Under the pieces are notes generated by a model. That model did not search any database, was not told the origin of the DNA, and was given only the letters and a program-made list of their open reading frames with translations. From the NCBI GenBank assembly GCA_949300485.1, contig CASGEL010000002.1, positions 62,001 through 126,000 of the forward strand: a DNA stretch of 64,000 nt, read 5' to 3'. A program made the translations under genes and the position numbers. Of the stretch, positions 50,680 to 59,463 are shown piece by piece (the first letter of the stretch is position 1; each line of letters starts with the position of its first letter). The stretch is from an uncultured bacterium (GTDB lineage Bacteria; Cyanobacteriota; Vampirovibrionia; Gastranaerophilales; Gastranaerophilaceae).

Positions 50680-52281
50680 TTATCTTCTTAAAAATTTTGC
50701 TGATAATCTATTAAACAACTCGCCTGCATATTCCATTTTAAATAATAAATTTAACGGGATATATACAACCAGACAGACAATTGCTATCAGACTTATTTTT
50801 ATAATTTCAAACGGAATCTTAGGAAGGTGAATAAGGTTATCTATTTCGACTGCACACAACCAACATACCCCCAAGGTTATAATACCTGAAATACACATTT
50901 TTAACAAGTTTGTAAACAATGATTTATAATCCATTTTCATTTTTTTAGTAATCAATACCCCTAAAACACAAGCATTAAACAATGTTACCAATGATGTTGA
51001 TAATGTAATTCCGCCTATACCAAACTGCATCTTTGAAATCAAAACATAGTTTAAAACAAGCTTTAATACAATAGAAGAAAAAGCAACAACAAAAGGAGTA
51101 GCTGAATCATTAAATGAATAGTATACTCTAGTTATAGAATCTCTAAACACATACGGAATTATTGAAACAGATAAAAACCAAAGAGCCTCTGTTACCATAA
51201 AAGTAGCGTTCTCATCAAATACACCATGTTCAAAAACAAGGCGTACAGCATCCATCCCGACAACCAAAATTCCTATGATAATAGGGATAGCTCCAAAAAA
51301 TAAAACACCTACCCCTTTATTAAAATAATTTTTTATACCGTTATAATCTTTATCTGCAACCAGCCTTGCAAATATCGGAAACAACGGAACCAAAAATGCC
51401 GTAACAAGAATTCCGACAGGAAATTGAAAAACTCTATTGGCATATCCTATAGCAGTCCAAGCACCTTCAGATATAGAAGAGGTGAAAAACATATCAACAT
51501 AAATATGAATTTGCCCCACAGTTGAACTTAAAACTGCAGGAAATAATAATTCACACACTTCTTTAAAGTGCTGATTACTTGTAAAATCAAAAACAGGCTT
51601 CAATCGATAACCCAATTTTCTTATATTAGGATACTGAATAATCAACTGTAAAACTGCACCGATTGTAGTAGCCCAAGCAAGTGCGTATCCTTTTTGATCA
51701 TTCGGAACACACATAACAACTCCGATTATAGCAAGACTCATAATAATCGGAGATAAGTTAGGAAGCATAAATTGTCTGTATATAATTAAAATACCGTAAT
51801 AAATTCCTACAATACCACCAATAACCAAAAGCGGGGTCATAATTTTTAAATGCGCCGCAGCAAGATTTATCATCTCTTCTGAACCGCCGGAAATTATCAA
51901 ACCCATAATCTGCTTCGGGAATATAAAGATAACAGCTGACAAAACCAAGAAAAATATTATCGTTGCATTCGTAAAAACAGAATAAAGCCTATTAACTTCT
52001 TCTGAAGGTTTTTCATCAAGATTAGGAATTAATTTTGAAAATACCGCAACTGTTGCGCTATGGAAAGGTCCTCCGACTCCACCCAATAAAATCAGTGACA
52101 AAGAAGGAATTTGATACGCATAATAATAAGCATCGGAAACTAGAGAAGCTCCATAATAATTGGCAATAATAATATCTCTCACAAATCCAATAAGTTTACT
52201 GACAATAGTTACAACTGCAATCAACCATGCGGCTTTTAGTAAACTGGGTGCTTTGTTTTCGTTAGCTGTTGCTGTCATCAT
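50680..52281 (-). CDS. murJ: Lipid II flippase MurJ
   Basis: This 533-residue MOP-superfamily protein with about fourteen helices moves undecaprenyl-PP-MurNAc-pentapeptide-GlcNAc outward. The first helices carry TIVSKLIGFVRDIIIANYYG and DAYYYAYQIP, with the conserved Arg and Asp. GGVGGPFHSATVAVFSKLI is another MurJ motif. Length and helices are complete. Its first 20 bases overlap the end of the SpoIID-like gene, so the two are translated together. Confidence 0.96.
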   Translation of the reverse strand: MMTATANENKAPSLLKAAWLIAVVTIVSKLIGFVRDIIIANYYGASLVSDAYYYAYQIPSLSLILLGGVGGPFHSATVAVFSKLIPNLDEKPSEEVNRLYSVFTNATIIFFLVLSAVIFIFPKQIMGLIISGGSEEMINLAAAHLKIMTPLLVIGGIVGIYYGILIIYRQFMLPNLSPIIMSLAIIGVVMCVPNDQKGYALAWATTIGAVLQLIIQYPNIRKLGYRLKPVFDFTSNQHFKEVCELLFPAVLSSTVGQIHIYVDMFFTSSISEGAWTAIGYANRVFQFPVGILVTAFLVPLFPIFARLVADKDYNGIKNYFNKGVGVLFFGAIPIIIGILVVGMDAVRLVFEHGVFDENATFMVTEALWFLSVSIIPYVFRDSITRVYYSFNDSATPFVVAFSSIVLKLVLNYVLISKMQFGIGGITLSTSLVTLFNACVLGVLITKKMKMDYKSLFTNLLKMCISGIITLGVCWLCAVEIDNLIHLPKIPFEIIKISLIAIVCLVVYIPLNLLFKMEYAGELFNRLSAKFLRR

Positions 52282-53995
52282 CTCCCGCCAATTCTATATA
52301 TAATCTTATCCCTTTATTTTTTCCATGTATTGCCGGATATGAAAATATTACCGTATTCATTCCTTTTTGTAAATATTCGGACAAATCAATTCTGTTATAT
52401 CTTTGAGATGTATCCAGTGTTATTTTTTCGTCAACATTATTTATACTGGCATCAATATAATCCATATTATATTTGTTATCTACAACTAAATAAGCTTTGC
52501 CGTCTTTTGTCCAAAAACTCTGAATTACTTTGTTTTGCCCTTGATTTGCAGACAAAACCTCAGGAACTGTTGCCAATGTAATACCGCTATAGTAATGCTT
52601 TAAAATTTCATCAAAAGACATCTTTAATTCAGTTCCCATATACCCTGCACCATATTGACTTAAACCTACACCATGACCAAAACCGCCACCATAAGCCTTT
52701 ATATATATTAAATCACCATTCTCATTATACTCATGTTCAAACACAACATTTGCACTCGGCAGAGTTTTACCATGATTTGTTAAAAGTCTTCTTATAACAA
52801 GTTCTTTTTCTACGACATAATTTCCATTATCCGTCTGAATTTCAAGTTTTATAATTTTACCGGAATCTCCGCGCTTTAAAACATTTAATTTTTTAATAAT
52901 TCCAATAATTTCACCTTTTTCTACCGCCGGTTTTATAAATCCTGTTGTACTTTGAGCTGCAATATTAGCTTGCACAGCATCCTGTATTTCCTGCCCGTTC
53001 CATTCTCTTTCCCAACGGAAATAAGATGATTGTTCATCAAAAGATTTTGGTTTAGATTTATAAAATTCAGCAGCATCCTCCTCATTATTCAATGGTTTAA
53101 AATCAGGATAATCAGGTTTAGCCATCAAATAAGGTTTTTGTTCCGGAGGAAATTTCTTTGTCAGAGGATCGGAAAAAGCATTATGATAACTTTCAGTATA
53201 ACCGCCGGCTGTTGATGAATATTGTGCAAGAATTAAATCCCAGCCGTATAATGCAACAATACCTGTAGTTTCCATTACCGCTCTATTGGACAAATCCTTT
53301 TCCGTATTTGCACCAAAATAAACCTGGCTTGCCACAGAATCTACAACATCATAATTAGGATTACTTTTGGTTCTTGGCGATAAAACATAATTTCTTGCCG
53401 CAACACTTTGTGCTTTCAATGCTTCTAACCCGAAACGAACAGGCATTTCATTAGGTACAACTCCTTTTAAGTAATCCTCAACAGGTAAAGTATTTACTGT
53501 ATAAAATTTACCGAGCTTTGCAGATGATGCAACCAACTCCAACTGACCTCTATAAATTGCATCTTTTCCAGCCCTTTTCAAATCTTTTATACCTAAAAAA
53601 CCAAAATCCGTTTTAAAAATAATAGGTCCGGAAACCTTTGCTATAACATTTCCATCAGCATCAGTCAGTACAAAAATTTTCCCGACCATTGAAATATTTA
53701 TTATATTATTACTGTCATAAGTATTTATGTAAGTTTTATTATTATACAGTTCAAACTCACCGGTTCCGTATATTGAAGAATTTTCCCATTCATAGGTTTT
53801 AAAATTATTAGTACCTATACCTACACGAACTATCTTAGAACCCGGAGCATTTGAATATTGATCTAATGCTGAATTTTTAGCTATCATAAGCGTTGTTCTA
53901 GGAATATCGCTATACATAGCAGCCGAAAACGCACCGGGGGTTGCACATGATAAAATAAAAATATTTATTAATAAAGCCAGTCCCAACTTCTTCAT
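52262..53995 (-). CDS. SpoIID-domain protein
   Basis: This 577-residue exported protein has a signal peptide with an ILSC box at about 14-17 that could also be a lipobox. The SpoIID fold has TLPVEDYLKGVVPNEMP, EALKAQSVAARNYVLSP, QYSSTAGGYTESYHNAFSDP and, near the end, YGGGFGHGVGLSQYGAGYMG. SpoIID acts in spore formers as a lytic transglycosylase or amidase enhancer on peptide-free glycans. Here no spore genes are seen. The gene overlaps murJ by 20 bases, which links lipid II delivery to wall remodelling. Confidence 0.88.
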   Translation of the reverse strand: MKKLGLALLINIFILSCATPGAFSAAMYSDIPRTTLMIAKNSALDQYSNAPGSKIVRVGIGTNNFKTYEWENSSIYGTGEFELYNNKTYINTYDSNNIINISMVGKIFVLTDADGNVIAKVSGPIIFKTDFGFLGIKDLKRAGKDAIYRGQLELVASSAKLGKFYTVNTLPVEDYLKGVVPNEMPVRFGLEALKAQSVAARNYVLSPRTKSNPNYDVVDSVASQVYFGANTEKDLSNRAVMETTGIVALYGWDLILAQYSSTAGGYTESYHNAFSDPLTKKFPPEQKPYLMAKPDYPDFKPLNNEEDAAEFYKSKPKSFDEQSSYFRWEREWNGQEIQDAVQANIAAQSTTGFIKPAVEKGEIIGIIKKLNVLKRGDSGKIIKLEIQTDNGNYVVEKELVIRRLLTNHGKTLPSANVVFEHEYNENGDLIYIKAYGGGFGHGVGLSQYGAGYMGTELKMSFDEILKHYYSGITLATVPEVLSANQGQNKVIQSFWTKDGKAYLVVDNKYNMDYIDASINNVDEKITLDTSQRYNRIDLSEYLQKGMNTVIFSYPAIHGKNKGIRLYIELAGDDDSNS

Positions 53996-54073
53996 AACTA
54001 TATTATATGATAAACATCACAAACAAAAATTATTATTTATCTTTTTTTATTTTTTTACTCTGATTTCGTTAAC

Positions 54074-54113
54074 AAAACAAAGCACCCCGCCAATATGATT
54101 GACGGAGCGCTTT
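54074..54113 (-). terminator. Terminator of the rpsF-ssb-rpsR operon
   Basis: AAAGCGCTCCGTCAA pairs with TTGGCGGGGTGCTTT across a 5-base loop on the minus strand: 15 pairs with G-U wobbles. The stem is followed by GTTTTGTT. Plus-strand arms are 54079-54093 and 54099-54113. Confidence 0.85.
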
Positions 54114-54128
54114 ATAATTATTTGATGC

Positions 54129-54356
54129 TTAGTCAAATACATAACTGATAATTGCAGCTTCTCTTGCTTTTTTAATAGCCTTAGCTACCATTCTCTGGTG
54201 AGCTGCACAGTTACCGGTAATTCTTCTAGGTATAATTTTTCCGGCTTCAGTTAAATATCTTTTTAACTTAGCTGCATCTTTGTAATCGATAGAAGTTACT
54301 TTATCTGCACAAAGACTGCAATTTTTACGTTTTTTCTTATCTTCTTGTCTTGCCAT
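54129..54356 (-). CDS. rpsR: 30S ribosomal protein S18
   Basis: This 75-residue protein starts MARQEDKKKRKNCSLCADK. KNCSLC is the short Zn-ribbon-like remnant in many bacterial S18 proteins, and RYLTEAGKIIPRRITGNCAAHQRMVAKAIKKAREAAI is the conserved S6/rRNA-binding helix pair. It is the last gene of the rpsF-ssb-rpsR operon, 56 bases after ssb. Confidence 0.97.
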   Translation of the reverse strand: MARQEDKKKRKNCSLCADKVTSIDYKDAAKLKRYLTEAGKIIPRRITGNCAAHQRMVAKAIKKAREAAIISYVFD

Positions 54357-54412
54357 TTGTTTAATTTTGCCTTTCTAGCCTTATTTCTATTACTTAATTA
54401 CACAATTATTAT

Positions 54413-54826
54413 TTAGAATGGAACTTCTTCATCATCCATCAGCACATCAGTATTGGCATCAGGAGAAGATTCCATTTCACCAAATGTTAAAATATCACCA
54501 TCATCATGGGAAGCTTCTGATGAATTTGAAGAGCCGCCCATAAGTTCAATAGTAGCAGCTTCAATTTCAAAAACTTTCTTTTCAGTGCCGTCATCCATTT
54601 TGCTTATTCCGTTCTGCAATCTTCCTTCAACAAGAACTCTTTGATTTTTTGACAATCCTGACACAACTTCTTCCAAAGCCTGTCTTTTAGAGATAACTCT
54701 TACCAAAGTTTCTTCCTGAGTTCCGATATTTAATACAAAAGACGAAACCGCAACATTATTTGATGTATAACCTGTCTTTGGTGTTTTATAAACTATACCT
54801 GTTACTACTGCTTTTGCTAATGACAT
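54413..54826 (-). CDS. ssb: Single-stranded DNA-binding protein
   Basis: This 137-residue OB-fold protein is one of the shorter SSBs. MSLAKAVVTGIVYKTPKTGYTSN and VRVISKRQALEEV are core strands. The C-terminus is a Ser/Asp/Glu-rich linker ending MDDEEVPF, the acidic tip that recruits repair and replication partners. Placement between rpsF and rpsR is standard. It is about 40 residues shorter than E. coli SSB, with the linker reduced. Confidence 0.95.
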   Translation of the reverse strand: MSLAKAVVTGIVYKTPKTGYTSNNVAVSSFVLNIGTQEETLVRVISKRQALEEVVSGLSKNQRVLVEGRLQNGISKMDDGTEKKVFEIEAATIELMGGSSNSSEASHDDGDILTFGEMESSPDANTDVLMDDEEVPF

Positions 54827-54855
54827 TTTCTTTTCCTTAATTAAAAAACTTATAA

Positions 54856-55155
54856 CTATACAGAAGCTTTTTCTGAAACTTCCATAAACATTGTTCTTAA
54901 GATGTTGTCGCTTAATCTTAATTGTCTTTTGAATTCAGCAACCTTATCTGCAGGTAATGCTAAAACCATTGTAGTAAAAAATCCGTCTCTAAAGTTTTGG
55001 ATATCATAAGCCAATTTTTTTCTTCCTGTTTTATCAGTAGAAACAACATTTCCGCCAAAATCAACAATTATAGAGCTGATTTTTTCTACAGCTTTATCAA
55101 TTTCTTCTGCATCTAAATTCGGCTTGAATATAGTTAATAATTCATAATTTTTCAT
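54856..55155 (-). CDS. rpsF: 30S ribosomal protein S6
   Basis: This 99-residue protein starts MKNYELLTIFKPNLDAEEI and has GRKKLAYDIQNFRDGFFTTMVLALP, the core of S6. It partners with S18 on the 30S platform. Translational feedback on this operon is common, but no S6:S18 leader motif was recognised upstream. It has an AAAGGAG RBS. Confidence 0.97.
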   Translation of the reverse strand: MKNYELLTIFKPNLDAEEIDKAVEKISSIIVDFGGNVVSTDKTGRKKLAYDIQNFRDGFFTTMVLALPADKVAEFKRQLRLSDNILRTMFMEVSEKASV

Positions 55156-55219
55156 TTAAATTTCTCCTTTTACTATTTTTCTAGTGTATGCTTAAATCTT
55201 ACCATGAAAAAAGAAATTA

Positions 55220-56056
55220 TTACAACATGTATTCTGCTCTAAAACTGTACTGAGCAGGACCAATAAGGTAAATATCAGCATTAGGATTTTCACGAGTTCC
55301 GCGCCATTCAACGTTTACAGCCCCGCCTAACAAGTTAACCTTTACCTTCTGTTCTGTTAAGTTATTTAAAACTCCTGCAACTACACTTGCACAAGCACCT
55401 GTTCCGCAAGCTAAAGTAATTCCGCAGCCACGTTCATAAACCCTCATTTCTATTTCCTGTCTTGAGATAACTTTAACAAATTCTGTATTTGTTTTCTCTG
55501 GGAAATAAGGATGTACTTCCATATCAGGCCCATACTCTTTTGTCAGTGTCATAGGATCATCATTAGTAAAAATAACACAATGAGGATTACCCATTGATAC
55601 AGGGGTAATCTCAAACTCTTTACCTTTCACATGGACTTTCCGCTCACCCTTAAACGGAATTTTTGACTCTTCTAATATGGGTTTACCCATATTAACCCTT
55701 ACCATTCCGTTATCCAAAATTTCAGGACTGATAACACCTGCCAATGTCCTAACGCTGAACTGTTTTTTGCTAATCAATTTTTTATCGTAAACATACTTAG
55801 CAAAACATCTCATTCCGTTGCCGCACATTTGTGCTGTAGAGCCGTCAGAATTATAAAAATACCATCCAATATCAGTTCCTTCAACACAATCCGTATCAGG
55901 AATAATCATTCCGTCAGCACCTACACCAAAATGTCTGTCACAAATTTTTTGGGCTAATTCATCCATAGATAAACCACTTTTTTTATATTCGGAATAATCC
56001 AAAATTACAAAATCATTACCACAGCCCTGCATTTTAGTTATATTTATTGTTGTCAT
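55220..56056 (-). CDS. dapF: Diaminopimelate epimerase
   Basis: This protein is 278 residues from the ATG at 56056, which has AAGGATGGG just upstream; an earlier in-frame start would add 11 codons. The enzyme turns LL-DAP into meso-DAP for lysine and peptidoglycan. The catalytic pair is Cys78 (QMCGNGMRC) and Cys216 (LACGTGA). MQGCGNDFV and GNPHCV are family motifs. Both halves of the fold are intact. Together with alr and murJ it points to meso-DAP-type peptidoglycan. Confidence 0.96.
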   Translation of the reverse strand: MTTINITKMQGCGNDFVILDYSEYKKSGLSMDELAQKICDRHFGVGADGMIIPDTDCVEGTDIGWYFYNSDGSTAQMCGNGMRCFAKYVYDKKLISKKQFSVRTLAGVISPEILDNGMVRVNMGKPILEESKIPFKGERKVHVKGKEFEITPVSMGNPHCVIFTNDDPMTLTKEYGPDMEVHPYFPEKTNTEFVKVISRQEIEMRVYERGCGITLACGTGACASVVAGVLNNLTEQKVKVNLLGGAVNVEWRGTRENPNADIYLIGPAQYSFRAEYML

Positions 56057-56114
56057 AATCCCATCCTTTTTCTTGGCATTATAACTCAATCATTAAATAC
56101 AAGCAATCTAAGCA

Positions 56115-56714
56115 TTATGACTTATAATCCAATGGTTTGTAAACCTTATCGGCATTATTTTCCGGAGTATTTGGCTTCTCATTATTCACTAAAGGTTTAT
56201 CCCAATATTCAGCAGCTTTTTTCCCTATTTTGTTACCAATAGTTGAAGCAGTAATTGAACCTACTACAAAGGTTATACCTTTTACTATAGGCAGCCATTT
56301 TTTACTGATAGGAGTTTTGGCAAGAATATCATCGAGATGTTTTTTCATCCAGCCTTCACCTAAAAACATGCCTGCAAGAGTTCCTGATTCAGAGATAAGG
56401 GTGCTTTTTCTCTCTTCTTTATCAGCCATAACAACTTTCACACCGCTTGAAGCAACAATAAGAGGGTTCACATTATCAGATGCAAATTTTACAACTTTCT
56501 TTAGACCATTAAAAACTTTATCTGATTTTGCAATATCATCGCATGTATCAAGAACGATTTTTATAGGTTTAGCTATAGCATTGTTATACTGTGCTCCTGC
56601 CTTGATAACAGCTGCACCTTGCCCTACAGATACAGGAAGTCTGCCAATATCTCCGTTTGTAGTTTTATCACAGTTTCTTATTGCAAATATACCTGATGCA
56701 ACTCCGCTATACAT
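56115..56714 (-). CDS. Orphan protein
   Basis: This 199-residue protein starts MYSGVASGIFAIRNCDKTTN with no signal peptide. A helical central section (VIKAGAQYNNAIAKPIKIVLDTCDDIAKSD) is followed by a Gly-rich hydrophobic patch (SESGTLAGMFLGEGWMKKHL) and a likely membrane helix near 143-165 (WLPIVKGITFVVGSITASTIG). The tail is polar, Asn/Lys-rich. It resembles the 188-1540 protein in style, with a membrane segment in the C-terminal part and a charged tail, but not in detail. Function is unknown. Confidence 0.65.
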   Translation of the reverse strand: MYSGVASGIFAIRNCDKTTNGDIGRLPVSVGQGAAVIKAGAQYNNAIAKPIKIVLDTCDDIAKSDKVFNGLKKVVKFASDNVNPLIVASSGVKVVMADKEERKSTLISESGTLAGMFLGEGWMKKHLDDILAKTPISKKWLPIVKGITFVVGSITASTIGNKIGKKAAEYWDKPLVNNEKPNTPENNADKVYKPLDYKS

Positions 56715-56814
56715 AAAACAGTAAACCTTTCACACTATAACCTACACTTATATAAAGTATTTTTTTTTAATGAAATTGCATTAGTGTATAAATTATTTAC
56801 ATTTTTTAAAATTT

Positions 56815-57810
56815 TTAACTGTTACATACAGCAGAAACAATTTGTGATGCAGTAATTTTCAAACATTTTAACTCTTTACAAGTAGTTTGGCGTCTTGCCC
56901 AAAGGCAAGGTTTCAATTCACACTTATCATTTGCTTTAATTGCCACAACCCTGTCATTTTTAGGAATTAGAGCGTTATCATCAGTTGGCCCGAAAATTAC
57001 ATAAGTTTTAACACCTAAAGCTACAGCTACATGCAGCGGAGCAGAATCAGAGCATAAAAATTTATCCGCAGAAGCTATGAGCTCAGCCAAATCTTTTAAA
57101 CTTTTAGTTGTTCCATATAGGTTTTCAAAATTTTGAGTTCTGACAGTATTTAAAATTTCATCTACACACTCTTTATCATCAGGTCCGCCGACAAGCATAA
57201 CCTTTTTACCTTCCGCAACCAAAAGATCAATTACCTTTGCCCAGATAGACGGCGGAATAGTTTTGATACAGCCTTTTTGTACACTTAATTTACTCACTCC
57301 CGGATGAATTAACACAGAATTTGCTATTTTTTCATTAACTTGAACATTAATTTGCGGAAGTTCAGTATCATAACTTGTTAAATTCCTGATTAAATCATGA
57401 TACATTTTGCAAGCATACTGATTTTTATTTAAAGGCATTGCATGGGTTAGCAAAAATCTGCTCAGATTTCCTGTATCATAACCGCAGCGTTCTTTAATCC
57501 CCGTAAGAAATAATAATATGCTTATAAGCTTATTACCGCCTGATGAAACTACCAAATCAAAATTACCTTGTCTGGCTTTTGAAATTAACTTAATAAGCTC
57601 AAAATACTTATTTTTCCCTTTAACATCAATCAATATTAAATCATCAATAACATCTGTTAAATCTTTGACACTTTTACTTCTTGGCTCAAGAGCAAGAGTA
57701 ATTTCACTGTCCGGAAATTCTTTCTTCAATGAAATCAAAGTCGGAAGGAAAAATATTTCATCTCCTATTCCTCCAAAATTTATAGCAAGTATTCTCTTTC
57801 TCTTATCCAT
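56815..57810 (-). CDS. Glycosyltransferase family 9 (heptosyltransferase type)
   Basis: This 331-residue GT-B enzyme starts with RILAINFGGIGDEIFFLPTL, the GxxGD donor/acceptor loop of RfaC/RfaF. VMLVGGPDDKE and SADKFLCSDSAPLHVAVALGVKTYVIFGPTDD form the nucleotide-sugar site, with the conserved D-x-x-x-x-H. The last 40 residues carry several Cys (CELKPCLWARRQTTCKELKC). Such enzymes add heptose to lipopolysaccharide core. Sugar and acceptor are unverified. It lies 28 bases after the comM gene on the same strand. Confidence 0.88.
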   Translation of the reverse strand: MDKRKRILAINFGGIGDEIFFLPTLISLKKEFPDSEITLALEPRSKSVKDLTDVIDDLILIDVKGKNKYFELIKLISKARQGNFDLVVSSGGNKLISILLFLTGIKERCGYDTGNLSRFLLTHAMPLNKNQYACKMYHDLIRNLTSYDTELPQINVQVNEKIANSVLIHPGVSKLSVQKGCIKTIPPSIWAKVIDLLVAEGKKVMLVGGPDDKECVDEILNTVRTQNFENLYGTTKSLKDLAELIASADKFLCSDSAPLHVAVALGVKTYVIFGPTDDNALIPKNDRVVAIKANDKCELKPCLWARRQTTCKELKCLKITASQIVSAVCNS

Positions 57811-57838
57811 AAAATTATTATACTAAAAAAAGTATTTA

Positions 57839-59377
57839 TTACACAATCCCGATTTCTTCATCCATTCTATACTGCAGGGCCTGAGTTATATGAACAGCAG
57901 TTATATCCATACTGTTATCAAGATCTGCAATCGTTCTTGACAATTTCAAAATTCTATCATATCGTCTACCGGAAAGCTGATACTTCAATATTGCTGCTTT
58001 TAATATGGTTTGAGATTTTTCATCGAGTTTACAGTATTTTTTTATCAATTCTGATGTTAACTCAGAATTAGTCAAAATTGATTCATTTTTATATCTTTGC
58101 AGTTGTATTTTCCTGGCATTAACAACTCTTTTTCTTATATCTGCAGAGCACTCCTCAGTTTCTTTTGACAGTAAAAGCTCTTCTGGAGTCAAGCGAGGAA
58201 CATTTATCTGTAAATCAATTCTGTCTAACAATGGTCCTGACAATCTTGACTTATAACGGCTTATTTGGAAATCAGAACATGTACACTGTTTTTCTCTGTC
58301 ACCCAAAAATCCGCAAGGACATGGATTCATCGCACCAAGCAGCATAAATTTTGCAGGATATTTGATTGAATGTTTAGCTCGTGAAATAACAATCTCTCCA
58401 TCTTCTAACGGCTGTCTTAAAACTTCTAAAACTTGGCGTGGAAACTCTACCATCTCATCCAAAAATAAAACACCGCGGTCTGCAAGAGTAATTTCACCTG
58501 GTTTTGGACTACTTCCCCCACCGATAATCCCGTTTGCAGATGCAGTATGATGAACAGCCCTGAATGGTCTTTTCACAACTAACGGCTCATCTGCTGATAA
58601 TAAACCGCAAACACTATATATCTTTGTCAGCTCTAAGGCCTCAGATAGCTCTAGCGGCGGCAAAATTGACGGAAAACATTTAGCCATAAGAGTTTTCCCC
58701 GATCCAGGAGAACCAGACATCAAAAGGTTATGCCCACCTGCAGCTGCAATTTCAAGAGCCCTTTTGGCTTTATGCTGTCCTTTTACATCTTTAAAATCAA
58801 AAGGATAATCCGTATCAGTTTTTTCTGATAAATACCTGTTTACATCAACCGATGTCTTTTCAATCTTTGTTTCAATAAAATGATTAACAACTTCAGTTAA
58901 ATGTTCAGCTCCATAAACGGTAACTTCTCCGTTTAATGCAGCCTCTTTTGCGTTTGCTTTAGGAACAATAACATTTTTTACTCCGGCATCTTTCAATCCA
59001 AGAACCAAAGGCAAAACTCCGTTAACAGCCCTGATTGTACCGTCAAGCGATAATTCACCTATAAAGGCATAATCCTTAAGTTTGTCTGCCTCCAACACTT
59101 CTTCTTCAGTTAAAATTCCCATTGCTATAGGCAAATCAAAACTTGTTCCGACTTTTTTTAAGTCTGCAGGTGCAAGGTTTATAACAACTTTTTTCGCCGG
59201 GAATGTATATCCGGAATTTTTAATAGCAGATTTAACCCTGTCCCTGGCCTCATTAACAGAAGCATCAGGCAGTCCGACAACAGATATTGAAGGCAGAGAG
59301 TTTATAACATCTGTCTCTACAAACACTTCATAAGCATTAAGTCCTATCACCGTTGCAGTTTTAACAGTATTAACCAT
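57839..59377 (-). CDS. comM: YifB/ComM Mg-chelatase-like AAA+ ATPase
   Basis: This 512-residue protein has an N-terminal Lon-like S5 domain (1-170: INLAPADLKKVGTSFDLPIA, GELSLDGTIRAVNG). The AAA+ core follows: Walker A GSPGSGKTLMAK near 218, Walker B VLFLDEMVEF, sensor GAMNPCPCG with CTCSDFQ forming a Cys-rich patch, and the lid RLSGPLLDRID. The C-terminus is helical (LSGRRYDRILKLSRTIADL). ComM hexamers drive branch migration during natural transformation. No competence genes lie near it. Confidence 0.95.
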   Translation of the reverse strand: MVNTVKTATVIGLNAYEVFVETDVINSLPSISVVGLPDASVNEARDRVKSAIKNSGYTFPAKKVVINLAPADLKKVGTSFDLPIAMGILTEEEVLEADKLKDYAFIGELSLDGTIRAVNGVLPLVLGLKDAGVKNVIVPKANAKEAALNGEVTVYGAEHLTEVVNHFIETKIEKTSVDVNRYLSEKTDTDYPFDFKDVKGQHKAKRALEIAAAGGHNLLMSGSPGSGKTLMAKCFPSILPPLELSEALELTKIYSVCGLLSADEPLVVKRPFRAVHHTASANGIIGGGSSPKPGEITLADRGVLFLDEMVEFPRQVLEVLRQPLEDGEIVISRAKHSIKYPAKFMLLGAMNPCPCGFLGDREKQCTCSDFQISRYKSRLSGPLLDRIDLQINVPRLTPEELLLSKETEECSADIRKRVVNARKIQLQRYKNESILTNSELTSELIKKYCKLDEKSQTILKAAILKYQLSGRRYDRILKLSRTIADLDNSMDITAVHITQALQYRMDEEIGIV

Positions 59378-59463
59378 ACGGGTAGTATATCACAATATCA
59401 ATAATTTGTCTTTTATATTAAACCGTGATACTATTAATGGGTATATGGAGAAAATTGAATAAT

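Noticed and set aside
52262-53995. SpoIID gene as evidence for a spore former
   Set aside because: No other sporulation genes are present, the envelope genes are diderm, and SpoIID-like proteins occur in Cyanobacteria.
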